Positions 1 to 8,609 of a DNA stretch of 64,000 bases are shown here, one piece after another. Below the pieces are notes generated by a model that ran no database searches, was not told where the DNA came from, and saw only the letters and a list, made by a program, of their open reading frames with translations. Each line of letters starts with the position of its first letter. The stretch's first letter is position 1. Position numbers and translations under genes: made by a program. Source of the stretch: SHVO01 sp041919675 (lineage in GTDB: Bacteria > Pseudomonadota > Alphaproteobacteria > Rhodospirillales > Rhodospirillaceae); assembly GCA_041919675.1 (NCBI GenBank), contig JAYRTJ010000005.1, positions 7,556 to 71,555 on the forward strand, in the 5' to 3' direction.

Positions 1-1
1 G

Positions 2-586
2 GTGCGCGTCTATGGCTATTGGTCGTATCCGGACTATCCGCCGTACTATTTCCGCCGTCCGGTGACCGTGACCCGTTATGCGGTCGTTCCGGCCCTGTGG
101 GGCTGGTCGTCGTGGGAGTGGCACAATCACCGCATCCGGGTGGACCGTCCGCGCTACAGCTACTTCCACGGCGCGAGCCCGTGGCGCTTCAACGACAATA
201 CCTGGCGCCCCGACCCGCGCCGGGGCCGCGACATGAACGTCCGCCGCGACAACGATCGCGGCGGCGATTGGAACCGTGGCGATCGCAATGACGGTCCGCG
301 CCGCGAAGGCCGTCAGTTCCAGCCGCGCGAACGCCAAGCCTATGCGGGCCCGCAACTGACGCCGCCGGCGCCCGTCGCGCCGATCGCGCCGATGCCCTCC
401 CAGGCGACCCGCGAAGACCGCGGCCGCGGCGTCCGCGGACGTCCGGGCGGTGAAGAGGGTGTGCGTCATCGGCCCGAAGGGGGCCGTGATCTCGGCCGCC
501 AGTTGCGCCGTAACGGCGGCGGCGATGGCGGAGGCGGCGACGGCGATGGGCCGGGAAACGGCCGTGGCCGCCGGGACCGCGACTAG
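2..586 (+). CDS. Hypothetical Trp/Tyr/Arg-rich protein, 5' partial
   Basis: The reading frame is open to the left edge of the window, so the true start is probably upstream and only the C-terminal part (about 194 residues) is seen. The visible N-terminal half is rich in Trp, Tyr, His and Arg (motifs such as WGWSSWEWHNHRIRVD and NTWRPDPRRG). This resembles the tail of DUF3300-type or WxxGxW-repeat envelope proteins, but the match is too loose to name. The second half is a low-complexity Arg/Gly/Pro tail. No catalytic motif is visible. Function unknown. Confidence 0.5.
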   Translation: MRVYGYWSYPDYPPYYFRRPVTVTRYAVVPALWGWSSWEWHNHRIRVDRPRYSYFHGASPWRFNDNTWRPDPRRGRDMNVRRDNDRGGDWNRGDRNDGPRREGRQFQPRERQAYAGPQLTPPAPVAPIAPMPSQATREDRGRGVRGRPGGEEGVRHRPEGGRDLGRQLRRNGGGDGGGGDGDGPGNGRGRRDRD

Positions 587-614
587 CCGCTTTCGCGCTC
601 TCTCCTTTACTTGT

Positions 615-1310
615 TTACTTGTCGATGTTGACGGCGCCGCCCCGATAGGCGGGAACGCCGGTGCGCGGATCGACGGCCAGCCGTCCGATGAATTTCGGCG
701 GCGGATCCCTGAAGCCTCGAATGCGCCAGTCGTACTGTGTGAAGCCCGGCGTGCGCGAGGCCCGCACGAAGGTGGCGTTGTGCTCCAGAACCTCGACATC
801 GGTCACGATGCGCAAAAGGCCCTGGGACGAGAGGCCGATCTCCTCGAACCGGTCGGCATAGAGCTGGCCCTGGCCCGACCCGTTGACCTGGATCAGTCCG
901 TCCTCGGTGGTCCGGATGCGGAAGATCGCCTGGTTGCGGGTCGCGAAGTTGACCATCTGCATGGCGCCGCCAAACCGTCCCTCGCGCTCGAACTTGATCT
1001 GGTAGCGGCCCTTGCCCAGGGGCGTGACCTCCTTGAAGGCGCTATCGCGCTTGAGCTGGTCCTGGATCATCTTGTCGTTCGCCGCGGCCTTCTCCGGATC
1101 GATTTCGCCGCGCGCGATCTGACCGAAGAGGGGGGCGTAGGTGAGCTGACCGAGGAAGGTCACGCCGTAGCCGCCATCCTTGGTCAAGCGGATCTCGGCC
1201 TCATAGCGGTCCGGGATATAGCAACTGGCGAGCAGGGCGAGGGCGAGGCCCACCGTTGCGGCGGCCCGCGCGTATCGTCCCAATGTCCGGACAAGTCTCC
1301 CGGTTTCCAC
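615..1310 (-). CDS. Putative envelope lipoprotein, function unknown
   Basis: 231 residues. The N-terminus carries positive charges, a hydrophobic stretch and a lipobox (Leu27-Ala-Ser-Cys30), so it is probably exported and lipidated. The mature part is a soluble alpha/beta-looking region without Cys pairs or a known enzymatic motif, ending in a GxPAYRGGAVNIDK-type tail. It faces the upstream Arg-rich gene tail to tail. I do not recognise the family. The lipobox is seen directly; everything functional is open. Confidence 0.7.
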   Translation of the reverse strand: METGRLVRTLGRYARAAATVGLALALLASCYIPDRYEAEIRLTKDGGYGVTFLGQLTYAPLFGQIARGEIDPEKAAANDKMIQDQLKRDSAFKEVTPLGKGRYQIKFEREGRFGGAMQMVNFATRNQAIFRIRTTEDGLIQVNGSGQGQLYADRFEEIGLSSQGLLRIVTDVEVLEHNATFVRASRTPGFTQYDWRIRGFRDPPPKFIGRLAVDPRTGVPAYRGGAVNIDK

Positions 1311-1376
1311 GCCCCAGCCCCTTTGTCTTACCGCTATGTTTTATAACCGCTTAGCGAATCATTTGAATCTAAACTC

Positions 1377-2228
1377 TTAGGTCTTGGCGCGCTCTTCGTG
1401 TTTGGCCTGGACCCACAAGTTTTCCATTTCATCGAGGGTTGCGCCCTCGGGCGACTTTCCAGCCGCACGCAGCAGCGCTTCCACCCGCCGGAAGCGCCGG
1501 TCGAATTTGAGATTGGTCCCGCGCAGCGCCATGCCGGGGTCGATCCCGGCCTTGCGGGCCAGGTTCACGCAGGCAAAAAGCAGGTCGCCGATCTCGTCGG
1601 TCAGGCGCCCGGTGCTCTGCGCCTCGGCTTCGAACTCCGCCCGGACCTCGTCCAACTCCTCCTGGATCTTGCCGAGGATGTCCTTGGCTTGCGTCCAGTC
1701 GAACCCGACCCGGGCGGCCCGCTTTTGGAGCTTCTCGGCCTGTTTCAGCGCCGGCAAACCGGCCGGAAGGCCGTCCAGCACGCTCGGCGGGGCGTCCAAC
1801 TCGCCGGCAGCGGCCCGTTCGGCGGCCTTCATGTTCTCCCAGGCTTCGGTCTGGGCGGCGACGTTCTCAAACTTCACCGTGCCGAAGACGTGCGGGTGCC
1901 GGCGGATCATCTTGTCGCTGATGGCGCCGACGACGTCCGGGAACGCAAAGAGCCCGGCTTCCTCGGCCATGCGGGCGTGAAACACGACCTGAAACAGGAG
2001 GTCGCCCAACTCGTCCTTTAGGGCGGGCATATTGTCCCGCGCGATGGCGTCGGCGACCTCGTAGGCCTCCTCGATGGTGTATGGCGCGATGGTCGCGAAG
2101 GTCTGTTCGACGTCCCACGGGCAGCCGCCGTTGGGATCGCGCAGGCGCGCCATGATGCCGATCAGGTCTTGGATGCTATGGCCGGGCGCGGCGTAAGGGC
2201 GAGGGGGCGCTTTTGGCGCGGACGTCAT
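1377..2228 (-). CDS. mazG: Nucleoside triphosphate pyrophosphohydrolase MazG
   Basis: 283 residues, the usual length for a two-domain MazG, which hydrolyses (d)NTPs to the monophosphate and PPi and so cleans the nucleotide pool. The N-terminal all-alpha domain has the CPWDVEQTF signature, then the EEAYEVADAI and KDELGDLLFQVVFHARMAEE metal-binding helices (ExxE, ExxD type). A second copy follows near residues 190-240 (EELDEVRAEFE and DEIGDLLFACVNLAR). Both acidic metal-site motifs look intact. It is a monocistronic-looking minus-strand gene. Confidence 0.95.
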   Translation of the reverse strand: MTSAPKAPPRPYAAPGHSIQDLIGIMARLRDPNGGCPWDVEQTFATIAPYTIEEAYEVADAIARDNMPALKDELGDLLFQVVFHARMAEEAGLFAFPDVVGAISDKMIRRHPHVFGTVKFENVAAQTEAWENMKAAERAAAGELDAPPSVLDGLPAGLPALKQAEKLQKRAARVGFDWTQAKDILGKIQEELDEVRAEFEAEAQSTGRLTDEIGDLLFACVNLARKAGIDPGMALRGTNLKFDRRFRRVEALLRAAGKSPEGATLDEMENLWVQAKHEERAKT

Positions 2229-2292
2229 GGAGGGCGGTACCGGTTCGAAATCGGATATCCGCAGCTTACGCTGACCGCCTGTGACGCGAAAG

Positions 2293-2646
2293 CTAACCTT
2301 TGCGTGCGACCAGACTTTGCCAGCGGGCCTTTGCGTTATTGAGCCCGAAAGCCTTCAAGCCGGCGGCGAAAGAGCTTGGCGCGCGGCGCGGCAGGCTTGC
2401 AGACAAGGGATAAGGCGGCTCCGGGTGAGCCGGCTCCGGCGGCGCAACGTCGCCCAACGCATCCCAGGCCCGCGGCGTCGCGCGCGTGAGCAGGAGGGTG
2501 TCGCCGTCCCAAACCTCGACGCGGTCATAGTCGCCGGCATTGATCGCCGTGGCGGCCGCCGCGATCGCACACGCGCCGTCGTCGGCGGTGATATCGATGG
2601 TCGTGTTTCCGCCCGCATAGTTGAAAACACAGCGATAGCTCTTCAT
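2293..2646 (-). CDS. Hypothetical small protein
   Basis: 117 residues from an ATG at 2646 (MKSYRCVFNYAGG). An upstream in-frame ATG at 2766 would add a basic, low-quality extension, so the inner start is preferred. The N-terminal half could form a small beta-rich domain (NTTIDITADDGACAIAAAATAINAGDYDRVEVWDGDTLL, seen at residues 13-51). A proline-rich linker and a basic tail follow. No family recognised. It is preceded by an unusually AT-rich region that may hold its promoter. Confidence 0.55.
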   Translation of the reverse strand: MKSYRCVFNYAGGNTTIDITADDGACAIAAAATAINAGDYDRVEVWDGDTLLLTRATPRAWDALGDVAPPEPAHPEPPYPLSASLPRRAPSSFAAGLKAFGLNNAKARWQSLVARKG

Positions 2647-3028
2647 CCGAGACCCCGCAGCGTTTGCATGGACGGAAACTCTACGCCGCATCGGGCCGCG
2701 CGCAAGGCCGGGCCCCAAAAAAACACGCGCTTTGCAACTCACGTTGCGCATGCGCGCGTAATTCAAAGCCGCGGCGTGTGCGGAGCCTCCGTAGCTGTTG
2801 AGTGACTTGCCTCAACTGCCGCGTCAGGTTGTCGGTCGTCGGAACGCTGGGGATGGTCCGACGGGCGAGTCCCGGAGACCTCGTGCGAGAACGCCTTGGA
2901 GTCGGGAGGCGCCGCGCCGTACATACCCGGCCAGAGCCAGATACATGATTGTCGCATAATGTATATTATGGTAAGTAATAAGTCAGAAAAAATACCATGA
3001 TATTCAGGTATGTAGAGGCTTATGCGCC
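2647..3028. other. Intergenic region with an AT-rich island
   Basis: About 380 bases with no convincing gene between the small ORF and the MBL hydrolase. Frames that cross it are open only because of GC-rich composition. Positions 2945-3010 are strikingly AT-rich and include the inverted repeat described separately. On the minus strand this island lies upstream of the 117-residue ORF, so it is a plausible promoter/operator, but no clear -35/-10 pair can be asserted. Confidence 0.5.
2955..2970. promoter_or_regulatory. Inverted repeat CATAAT-N4-ATTATG in AT-rich island
   Basis: Perfect 6-bp arms (CATAAT and ATTATG) around a 4-base spacer. They lie in a short AT-rich stretch of otherwise GC-rich DNA, about 310 bases upstream of the minus-strand small gene. 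The spacing suits a dimeric repressor half-site pair, but such AT palindromes also arise by chance. No regulator can be named. Confidence 0.25.
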
Positions 3029-3799
3029 TTACACCTCGACCACCAAGCCGTCGTGGGCCGGAACCACATGGCTTGGGAGCTGGAGCTTCAGCGCATCGTA
3101 GTCGATGGCGTTGCTCATATGGGTAATGACGGCCCGGTCGGGTTTCAGCGCGGCGATCCAGTCCAGGACCTTGGCGACATGGGCATGGGTCGGATGCGGC
3201 GTCAGGCCGAAGGCGCCGACGATCCACAGCTTGGCGCCGCGGACAATGTCCCGGGCGGCGTCGGGCAGCGCGAGGATGTCCGTCGAATAGACGACGTCGC
3301 CAAAGCGGTAGCCGATCGTGGCGCTGTGGCCGTGGTCCTGACGGAACGGCAAAACCGGAATCCGGCCGAGCTGGAACGGCGTGCCGGGCGCGACCGTGTG
3401 CGGCGTCAGCCAGGGCCTGTATATCGAGGATCCCGGCGGGATGCCCTTAAAGACGTATCCAAAGCGGTTCTCAAGGATTTCGAGAGTCTCGCGGTCGCCG
3501 TAAACCGGCAGCGGCTTTTCGGTGACCCGGTTGACCTCGCGCAGTTCGTCGATGCCGTGAATATGATCGGCGTGACCGTGGGTGAAGAGCACGGCGTCGA
3601 AGCTGCGGGTCTCGGCATCCAGAAGCTGCTGGCGCAGATCCGGCGAGGTGTCGACGAGAAGGCGTGTCGCGCCCTTCTCCACCAATATCGATGCGCGCCG
3701 GCGCCGATTGCGGGGGTTGGCTGGATCGCAATCGCCCCAGCCCGACGAGATCGCCGGAACACCGGGCGCCGATCCGCAGCCGAGAATGGTGACTTTCAT
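3029..3799 (-). CDS. MBL-fold metallo-hydrolase (PhnP-like)
   Basis: 256 residues of the metallo-beta-lactamase superfamily. The zinc-binding HxHxDH motif is at residues 74-79 (THGHADH), with later metal ligands in QDHGHS and the C-terminal THMSN segment. The N-terminus (MKVTILGCGSAPGVP) is typical of the PhnP/RNase Z-like branch that cleaves phosphodiesters. This gene commonly follows tatD in alphaproteobacteria. Here its ATG overlaps the tatD stop by 4 bases, so the two are probably co-translated. The exact substrate is not evident. Confidence 0.88.
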   Translation of the reverse strand: MKVTILGCGSAPGVPAISSGWGDCDPANPRNRRRRASILVEKGATRLLVDTSPDLRQQLLDAETRSFDAVLFTHGHADHIHGIDELREVNRVTEKPLPVYGDRETLEILENRFGYVFKGIPPGSSIYRPWLTPHTVAPGTPFQLGRIPVLPFRQDHGHSATIGYRFGDVVYSTDILALPDAARDIVRGAKLWIVGAFGLTPHPTHAHVAKVLDWIAALKPDRAVITHMSNAIDYDALKLQLPSHVVPAHDGLVVEV

Positions 3800-4593
3800 G
3801 ACGAAGCGGATTTGGCTTTCGCGAACAGACGGAAAAAATTTTCCGTCGTCTGCCGTGCGAGTTCGTCGCGTGAGACGCCTTTGATCTCCGCGACGGCCGC
3901 CGCGGTATGGGCCACATAGGCCGGCTCATTGGTCTTGCCGCGGAACGGCACCGGCGCCAGGTACGGGCTGTCCGTTTCCACCAGAATGCGGTCCATCGGC
4001 ACGATCTTCACGGCGTCGCGCAAGGCTTCGGCCTTCTTGAAGGTGACGATCCCCGACAGCGAGATGTAAAAACCGAGGGCGAGGCACCGTTCGGCAAGTT
4101 CGCGCCCCGAGCTGAAGCAGTGAATGACGCCGGTGAAAGCCCCCTTCCCGATTTCCTCGGCCAGGATGGATGCGGTTTCGGCGTCGGCGTCACGCGTGTG
4201 CACGATCACCGGCAGCTTATTCTCGCGCGCCGCCGCGATATGGGTGCGGAAGCTGCGTTCCTGTTCCAAACGCGGGCTGTGTTCGTAATAAAAATCGAGG
4301 CCGGTTTCGCCAAAGGCGACGACTTTCGGATGCCGGGCGAGTTCCGTCAGCTTCTCGACGTCCATTTCCGGCTCGACGGCGGCTTCATGCGGATGAATGC
4401 CGACCGAACAGGATACGTCGCCGAACCGTTCGGCCATCGCAAGCACGCCCGGGAAGGCGGTGATCTTGGTGCCGATCGTGAGCATATGTCCCACGCCGGC
4501 ATTGCGCGCCCGCGCAATCACGCCGTCCGCGTCGCCCGAGAGCTCGGGAAAATCGAGGTGGCAGTGACTGTCGACGAGCAGCGGCCGGCTCAT
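3796..4593 (-). CDS. tatD: TatD family metal-dependent hydrolase/DNase
   Basis: 265 residues, normal for TatD/YcfH TIM-barrel hydrolases. Metal ligands are seen in the N-terminal DSHCHLD motif (His10, His12), the FGETGLDFYY motif (Glu), a mid-protein VHTRDAD, the IHCFSSG motif and the C-terminal ETDSPYLAP aspartate. Family members act as 3'-5' exonucleases or D-aminoacyl hydrolases. It sits between metG and the MBL hydrolase with 4-base overlaps at both ends, the conserved metG-tatD-MBL order, so it is an operon member. Confidence 0.92.
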   Translation of the reverse strand: MSRPLLVDSHCHLDFPELSGDADGVIARARNAGVGHMLTIGTKITAFPGVLAMAERFGDVSCSVGIHPHEAAVEPEMDVEKLTELARHPKVVAFGETGLDFYYEHSPRLEQERSFRTHIAAARENKLPVIVHTRDADAETASILAEEIGKGAFTGVIHCFSSGRELAERCLALGFYISLSGIVTFKKAEALRDAVKIVPMDRILVETDSPYLAPVPFRGKTNEPAYVAHTAAAVAEIKGVSRDELARQTTENFFRLFAKAKSASS

Positions 4594-6215
4594 GTCGGCC
4601 CCTCACCTTTCGCCGCCTCACCTTTCGCAGTCTCATGGGGCGGCGCGTAACGCGGAAAAATACCCTGCGGCGCGGGCAACGGCGTGCCGCCTTTGAGGGC
4701 GTGGGCCTCGCCCAGGGCCGCAAAGCTGCGCCGCTCTTCAGGGACGGCCAACTGATCGAGCAGCTTCGCCGCCGCGGCCGGGACAAAAGGCTGCATCAGG
4801 ATCGCGAGATGGCGCGTCGCTTCCGCGAGCACATACAAGACGGTGTTCATGCGCGCCGGATCGGTCTTGCGCAGCGTCCACGGCGCTTGTTTGTCGACAT
4901 ACACATTGGCGGCGCGCACGACCAGCCAAATGGCATCGAGCACGCCATTGAAGGACTGCTGATTGATGGCGTCGCGGCACTGGTCCAGCAACCGGTGGCA
5001 GGATTCCAGAAGCGCGTTGTCGTCTTCGTTCAGCGGACCGGGTTCGGGCAAAACGCCGCCCAGGTTTTTCGCGATGAACGACAGGAAGCGCTGCGCGAGA
5101 TTGCCGAATTCGTTCGCAAGATCGCCGTTGATGCGCTGGCCGATGCCCGATTCGCTGAAGTCGCCGTCGTTGCCGAACGGCACTTCGCGCAGCAGGAAGT
5201 AGCGCAGCTGATCGAGGCCGTATTTCTCGACGAGCATATGGGGGTCGATGGCATTGCCGAGGGACTTCGACATCTTCTGCCCCTCGATGGTCCACCAACC
5301 GTGCGCGAAGACGCGTTTCGGCACGGGCAGGCCGGCGCCCATCAGGAACGCGGGCCAGTACACGCAGTGGAACCGAATGATGTCCTTGCCGACCATGTGC
5401 AGGGATTCCGGCCAGAAGACCTTCATCTCGTCCGTCGCCTGCGGATGGCCAAGGCCGGTGATGTAATTGGTCAGGGCGTCGATCCACACGTACATGATGT
5501 GGCGGTCGTTGCCCGGTACCGGAATACCCCAGGAGAACGTCGTGCGCGACACCGACAGATCGCGCAGACCGCCGGCCACGAAACTGCGCACTTCGTTGAA
5601 GCGGCTCTTCGGCGCGATGAAATCCGGATTTGAGTCGTAAAGCTCCAGCAGCTTGTCCTGCCACTTCGACAGATCGAAGAAATAACTTTCTTCCGCGACC
5701 CATTCGACCGGCGCGCCGGTGGGGGCGAGCTTGCCGTTCGGGCCTTCCGTCAGTTCGCTTTCGTCAAAGAAGGCCTCGTCGCGGACACTGTACCAGCCGG
5801 CGTATTTATCGAGATAGATGTGGCCGTTGTCTTCGAGTTTGCGCCAGAGCGCCTGGCAGGATTCGACATGCCGCTGTTCCGTCGTGCGGATGAAATCGTC
5901 GTTGGTCGCGCCCAGCGCCTTGGCGAGGTCGCGGAAGTATTGCGAGTTCCGGTCGCAGATCGCGATCGGCGGAACGCCCTTGTCGGCGGCGGCCTTGGCG
6001 ACCTTCTGCCCGTGTTCGTCCGTGCCGGTCAGGAACTTGACGCGGAAACCGTCGAGCCGCTTGAAGCGCGCCATGACGTCGCACGCGATCGTCGTGTACG
6101 CATGGCCGATGTGCGGCTTGTCGTTCACGTAGTAGATCGGCGTGGTGATGTAGAACGCCGGCTGCGGGACGGGCTGAATGGACAAGGGACAAGGCTCCGA
6201 AATGTGAGCCTTCAT
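4590..6215 (-). CDS. metG: Methionyl-tRNA synthetase
   Basis: Charges tRNA-Met with methionine. It is a class I synthetase with the HIGH-type signature in PIYYVNDKPHIGHAY and a KMSKS loop (KMSKSLGN). About 541 residues from the ATG at 6215. It lacks the C-terminal dimerisation domain of the long form, as usual in this lineage. An upstream in-frame start at 6269 would read through a perfect hairpin and add a basic extension, so it is rejected. No strong Shine-Dalgarno precedes 6215, and a TTG further in remains possible. First gene of the metG-tatD-MBL operon. Confidence 0.93.
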   Translation of the reverse strand: MKAHISEPCPLSIQPVPQPAFYITTPIYYVNDKPHIGHAYTTIACDVMARFKRLDGFRVKFLTGTDEHGQKVAKAAADKGVPPIAICDRNSQYFRDLAKALGATNDDFIRTTEQRHVESCQALWRKLEDNGHIYLDKYAGWYSVRDEAFFDESELTEGPNGKLAPTGAPVEWVAEESYFFDLSKWQDKLLELYDSNPDFIAPKSRFNEVRSFVAGGLRDLSVSRTTFSWGIPVPGNDRHIMYVWIDALTNYITGLGHPQATDEMKVFWPESLHMVGKDIIRFHCVYWPAFLMGAGLPVPKRVFAHGWWTIEGQKMSKSLGNAIDPHMLVEKYGLDQLRYFLLREVPFGNDGDFSESGIGQRINGDLANEFGNLAQRFLSFIAKNLGGVLPEPGPLNEDDNALLESCHRLLDQCRDAINQQSFNGVLDAIWLVVRAANVYVDKQAPWTLRKTDPARMNTVLYVLAEATRHLAILMQPFVPAAAAKLLDQLAVPEERRSFAALGEAHALKGGTPLPAPQGIFPRYAPPHETAKGEAAKGEGPT

Positions 6216-6223
6216 ATAGTCGT

Positions 6224-6256
6224 TTACGCGCCGTGGGGAAAGCCCACGGCGCGTAA
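6224..6256 (-). terminator. Perfect 14-bp hairpin between FKBP gene and metG
   Basis: Arms 6224-6237 and 6243-6256 are exactly complementary over 14 bp, around the 5-base loop GAAAG. On the minus strand it lies just after the FKBP stop and just before the metG start. It is very stable but lacks a following U-tract on either strand. It is therefore either a non-canonical terminator/processing site or a structured metG leader. Confidence 0.45.
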
Positions 6257-6279
6257 GACGCACCAGCAAAGAGCTGGAT

Positions 6280-6807
6280 TTACTGGATTTCGAGCAGTTG
6301 AATCTCGAAGATCAGGGTCGAGTTCGGCGGGATCGGGCCGGCGGCGCGATCGCCGTAGCCCAGGTTCGCCGGGATCGCGAATTCCCAGGTCTCGCCCTTA
6401 CGCATCATCGGCACGGCTTCCTGCCAGCCCGGAATGACGGCGTTCAGCGGGAAGGTGATCGGCTCGCCGCCCTTGGAGCTGTCGAACACCTGACCGTTGG
6501 TCAGCTTGCCTTCGTAATGCACGGTGACGGTCGAGCTCGCCGTCGGCTGAGCGGCGCCTTCCACGGCGCGCTGTTCCGGCGCCTTGAACTGCAGGCCGGT
6601 CGCGGTTTGACCCCAACCGGGGTTCTTGAGGTTGTCGGCCAGGAATGGATCTTGAGCGGGCGCCACGGCTGCACTTTCTTGGGCTGGGGTTTCGGTTTGG
6701 GTCTCGGTTTGAGTTTCGGTGGTCGCGGCCTCTTCGGCCGGTTTTTTGTCGCATGATGCGAGCGCAAAGGCGCCCACGATCAGGGCCGCAACTGCGATCT
6801 TCTTCAT
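6280..6807 (-). CDS. FKBP-type peptidyl-prolyl cis-trans isomerase lipoprotein
   Basis: 175 residues. A signal peptide ends in a lipobox (Leu16-Ala-Ser-Cys19), followed by a Thr/Glu-rich linker (TETQTETQTETPAQ) and one FKBP domain from about residue 90. FKBP signatures are visible: VTVHYEGKLTNGQVFDSS, VIPGWQEAVPMMRKGE, and the closing NSTLIFEIQLLEI. It probably helps fold envelope proteins on the periplasmic side of a membrane. It is the last gene of the block before the hairpin at 6224-6256. Confidence 0.92.
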   Translation of the reverse strand: MKKIAVAALIVGAFALASCDKKPAEEAATTETQTETQTETPAQESAAVAPAQDPFLADNLKNPGWGQTATGLQFKAPEQRAVEGAAQPTASSTVTVHYEGKLTNGQVFDSSKGGEPITFPLNAVIPGWQEAVPMMRKGETWEFAIPANLGYGDRAAGPIPPNSTLIFEIQLLEIQ

Positions 6808-6837
6808 TGTCTTCTCCTTGGATGTAGAGCCGCCAGC

Positions 6838-7968
6838 TTACGCGGCGGCGGGAGCCTTGGCCACAGCCTGCTCGATGGACCAGAGCATGAGCATAAGACT
6901 GCGCTTCTTGTCCAGGTTGACGGCTTCGGTGCGGCGCGCAAGGGAACCGATTTTATCCCAAACTTCGGCCCAGGCCGCCGCAGGCGCGGCCGCCAGCAAG
7001 CGGCGCGCGAGGGTGCGTTCGCCCGGTACAATCTCCGACATATTGTCGATCATGCCGCGCGCGCCCGCGGCCACGATGCGCGCCAGCCACCACCCCAAAA
7101 GGCCGGACAGTGTCCGGAAGGCGTCGCCGCGCAGCGCCTGATCGCTAAGGCTGTGAAGCCGGCCGGCGTTCAGCTTCGGCACCTCGCCGAGAAGTGCCAT
7201 CAAATCGCGGAACAGCTCGACGCCGCCCTCCTCTGCGAGTTCCAGCGCGCGTCCAACGGATCCGTCGCCGAGGACCGCCAGGGCCGCGACATCTTTTGGC
7301 GGAATCTCGGGGCTATAGCGATTGAGTAGGCTCGTGACCTGTTGCTCACGCAGCGGACGCAGGTCGAGCTTGCGGCAGCGGGAGCGGATGGTTGGCAGAA
7401 GGCGGTCGGCGTTATGGGCCACAAGGAACAGGAGCGCGCGTTCGGGCGGTTCCTCGAGAACTTTCAGAACCGCGTTCGCCGCGTTGGCGTTCATTTCGTC
7501 GGCGGCATCGATGACGATGGCGCGCCAGCCGCCCTCCGACGGCGTCATGGACAAGAACCCGCCGATCTCGCGGACCTCCTCCACGCCGATGACTGTCTTG
7601 CGCTTTGTTTGCTTGGCGTCGGACCAGGGCCGCTCCACGACGCGGAAATCCGCATGGCCCATGGAGGCGACGCGGCGGAACACCGGATCTTCCGGCGACA
7701 TGGCGAGCGATGTCGGTTTCGGCGGCGCCCCGAACATATCGTTTTCGGCGACGTCGCCGCCTTGCGCCAAGGCATAGCGCGCCATGCGGAAGGCCAGGGT
7801 CGCTTTGCCGATGCCGCGCGGCCCCGCGAGCAGCCAGGCGTGCGCGAGGCGTCCGCTGTCCCAGGCCGCGAGGAATTCGCGTTCGGCGTTCTCGTGGCCA
7901 ATGAGATAGGGATTGAGGCGCGGCTCCAGGAGCGTGGGCGGCTCTTCGGGTTTGCGTAAGCTCGCCAT
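6838..7968 (-). CDS. holB: DNA polymerase III subunit delta'
   Basis: 376 residues. Clamp-loader AAA+ subunit. The N-terminus has HENAEREFLAAWDSGRLAHAW, then a P-loop-like LAGPRGIGKATLA. A Walker B/sensor region follows (IVIDAADEMNANAANAVLKVLEEPP), then sensor 1 (AHNADRLLPTIRSRCRKL), as in HolB/DnaX. It starts 2 bases after the tmk stop, the classic tmk-holB pairing. The C-terminal part is the helical collar domain. Confidence 0.93.
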   Translation of the reverse strand: MASLRKPEEPPTLLEPRLNPYLIGHENAEREFLAAWDSGRLAHAWLLAGPRGIGKATLAFRMARYALAQGGDVAENDMFGAPPKPTSLAMSPEDPVFRRVASMGHADFRVVERPWSDAKQTKRKTVIGVEEVREIGGFLSMTPSEGGWRAIVIDAADEMNANAANAVLKVLEEPPERALLFLVAHNADRLLPTIRSRCRKLDLRPLREQQVTSLLNRYSPEIPPKDVAALAVLGDGSVGRALELAEEGGVELFRDLMALLGEVPKLNAGRLHSLSDQALRGDAFRTLSGLLGWWLARIVAAGARGMIDNMSEIVPGERTLARRLLAAAPAAAWAEVWDKIGSLARRTEAVNLDKKRSLMLMLWSIEQAVAKAPAAA

Positions 7969-7970
7969 GC

Positions 7971-8603
7971 TCAGCGCGTCCCGAGAAACGCCGTGACGGC
8001 GCTCATGATTGCGGCGTGAACGGTGTCGATGCCGTGATCGGCGTCAATCACGCGGCAGCGCTTCGGTTCGGCCGCGGCGATTTCGAGGAAGCCTTGGCGC
8101 AAGCGTTCATGAAAAGCGACCGCCATCGATTCATAACGTGTCTCGGCGCCGCCGCGCACGTGCGCGCGGGCCAAGCCGACACGCGCCGGCAGATCGAGGA
8201 TCAAAGTCATATCGGGCTTGAAGTCGCCAATGGCCACGCGCTGCAGTTCGCGGAGCGCGGCGATATCCAGTCCGTGACCGTAGCCCTGATATGCGATCGT
8301 TGAATCGAAGAAGCGGTCCGAGATCACCGTTTTGCCGGCGCCGACGGCGGGCCACACGGTTTTGACCAGATGGTCGCGGCGCGCCGCCGTATGCAGCAAA
8401 GCCTCCGTCAGTCCGTCCCACCGGTTGCCGGCGCCTTCGACGAGCAGTTTCCGGATCGCTTCGGCGCCCGGCGCGCCGCCCGGTTCGCGGGTGAGAATGA
8501 CCTCGTGGCCGCGTGCGGTCAGCACGTCGGCAAGCTTGCGGGCCTGGGTGGACTTTCCGCCCCCCTCGCCGCCTTCCAAGGTGATGAAGATGCCCCCGGC
8601 CAC
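7971..8603 (-). CDS. tmk: Thymidylate kinase
   Basis: 210 residues, standard for dTMP kinase, which phosphorylates dTMP to dTDP. The P-loop GGEGGGKST lies at the N-terminus, followed by TREPGG (dTMP binding), SDRFFDSTIAYQGYG (the DR motif) and LDLPARVGLARA. All catalytic elements are intact. It lies between the D,D-carboxypeptidase gene (6 bases) and holB (2 bases), so the three are co-transcribed. Confidence 0.95.
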   Translation of the reverse strand: MAGGIFITLEGGEGGGKSTQARKLADVLTARGHEVILTREPGGAPGAEAIRKLLVEGAGNRWDGLTEALLHTAARRDHLVKTVWPAVGAGKTVISDRFFDSTIAYQGYGHGLDIAALRELQRVAIGDFKPDMTLILDLPARVGLARAHVRGGAETRYESMAVAFHERLRQGFLEIAAAEPKRCRVIDADHGIDTVHAAIMSAVTAFLGTR

Positions 8604-8609
8604 CGGTGC

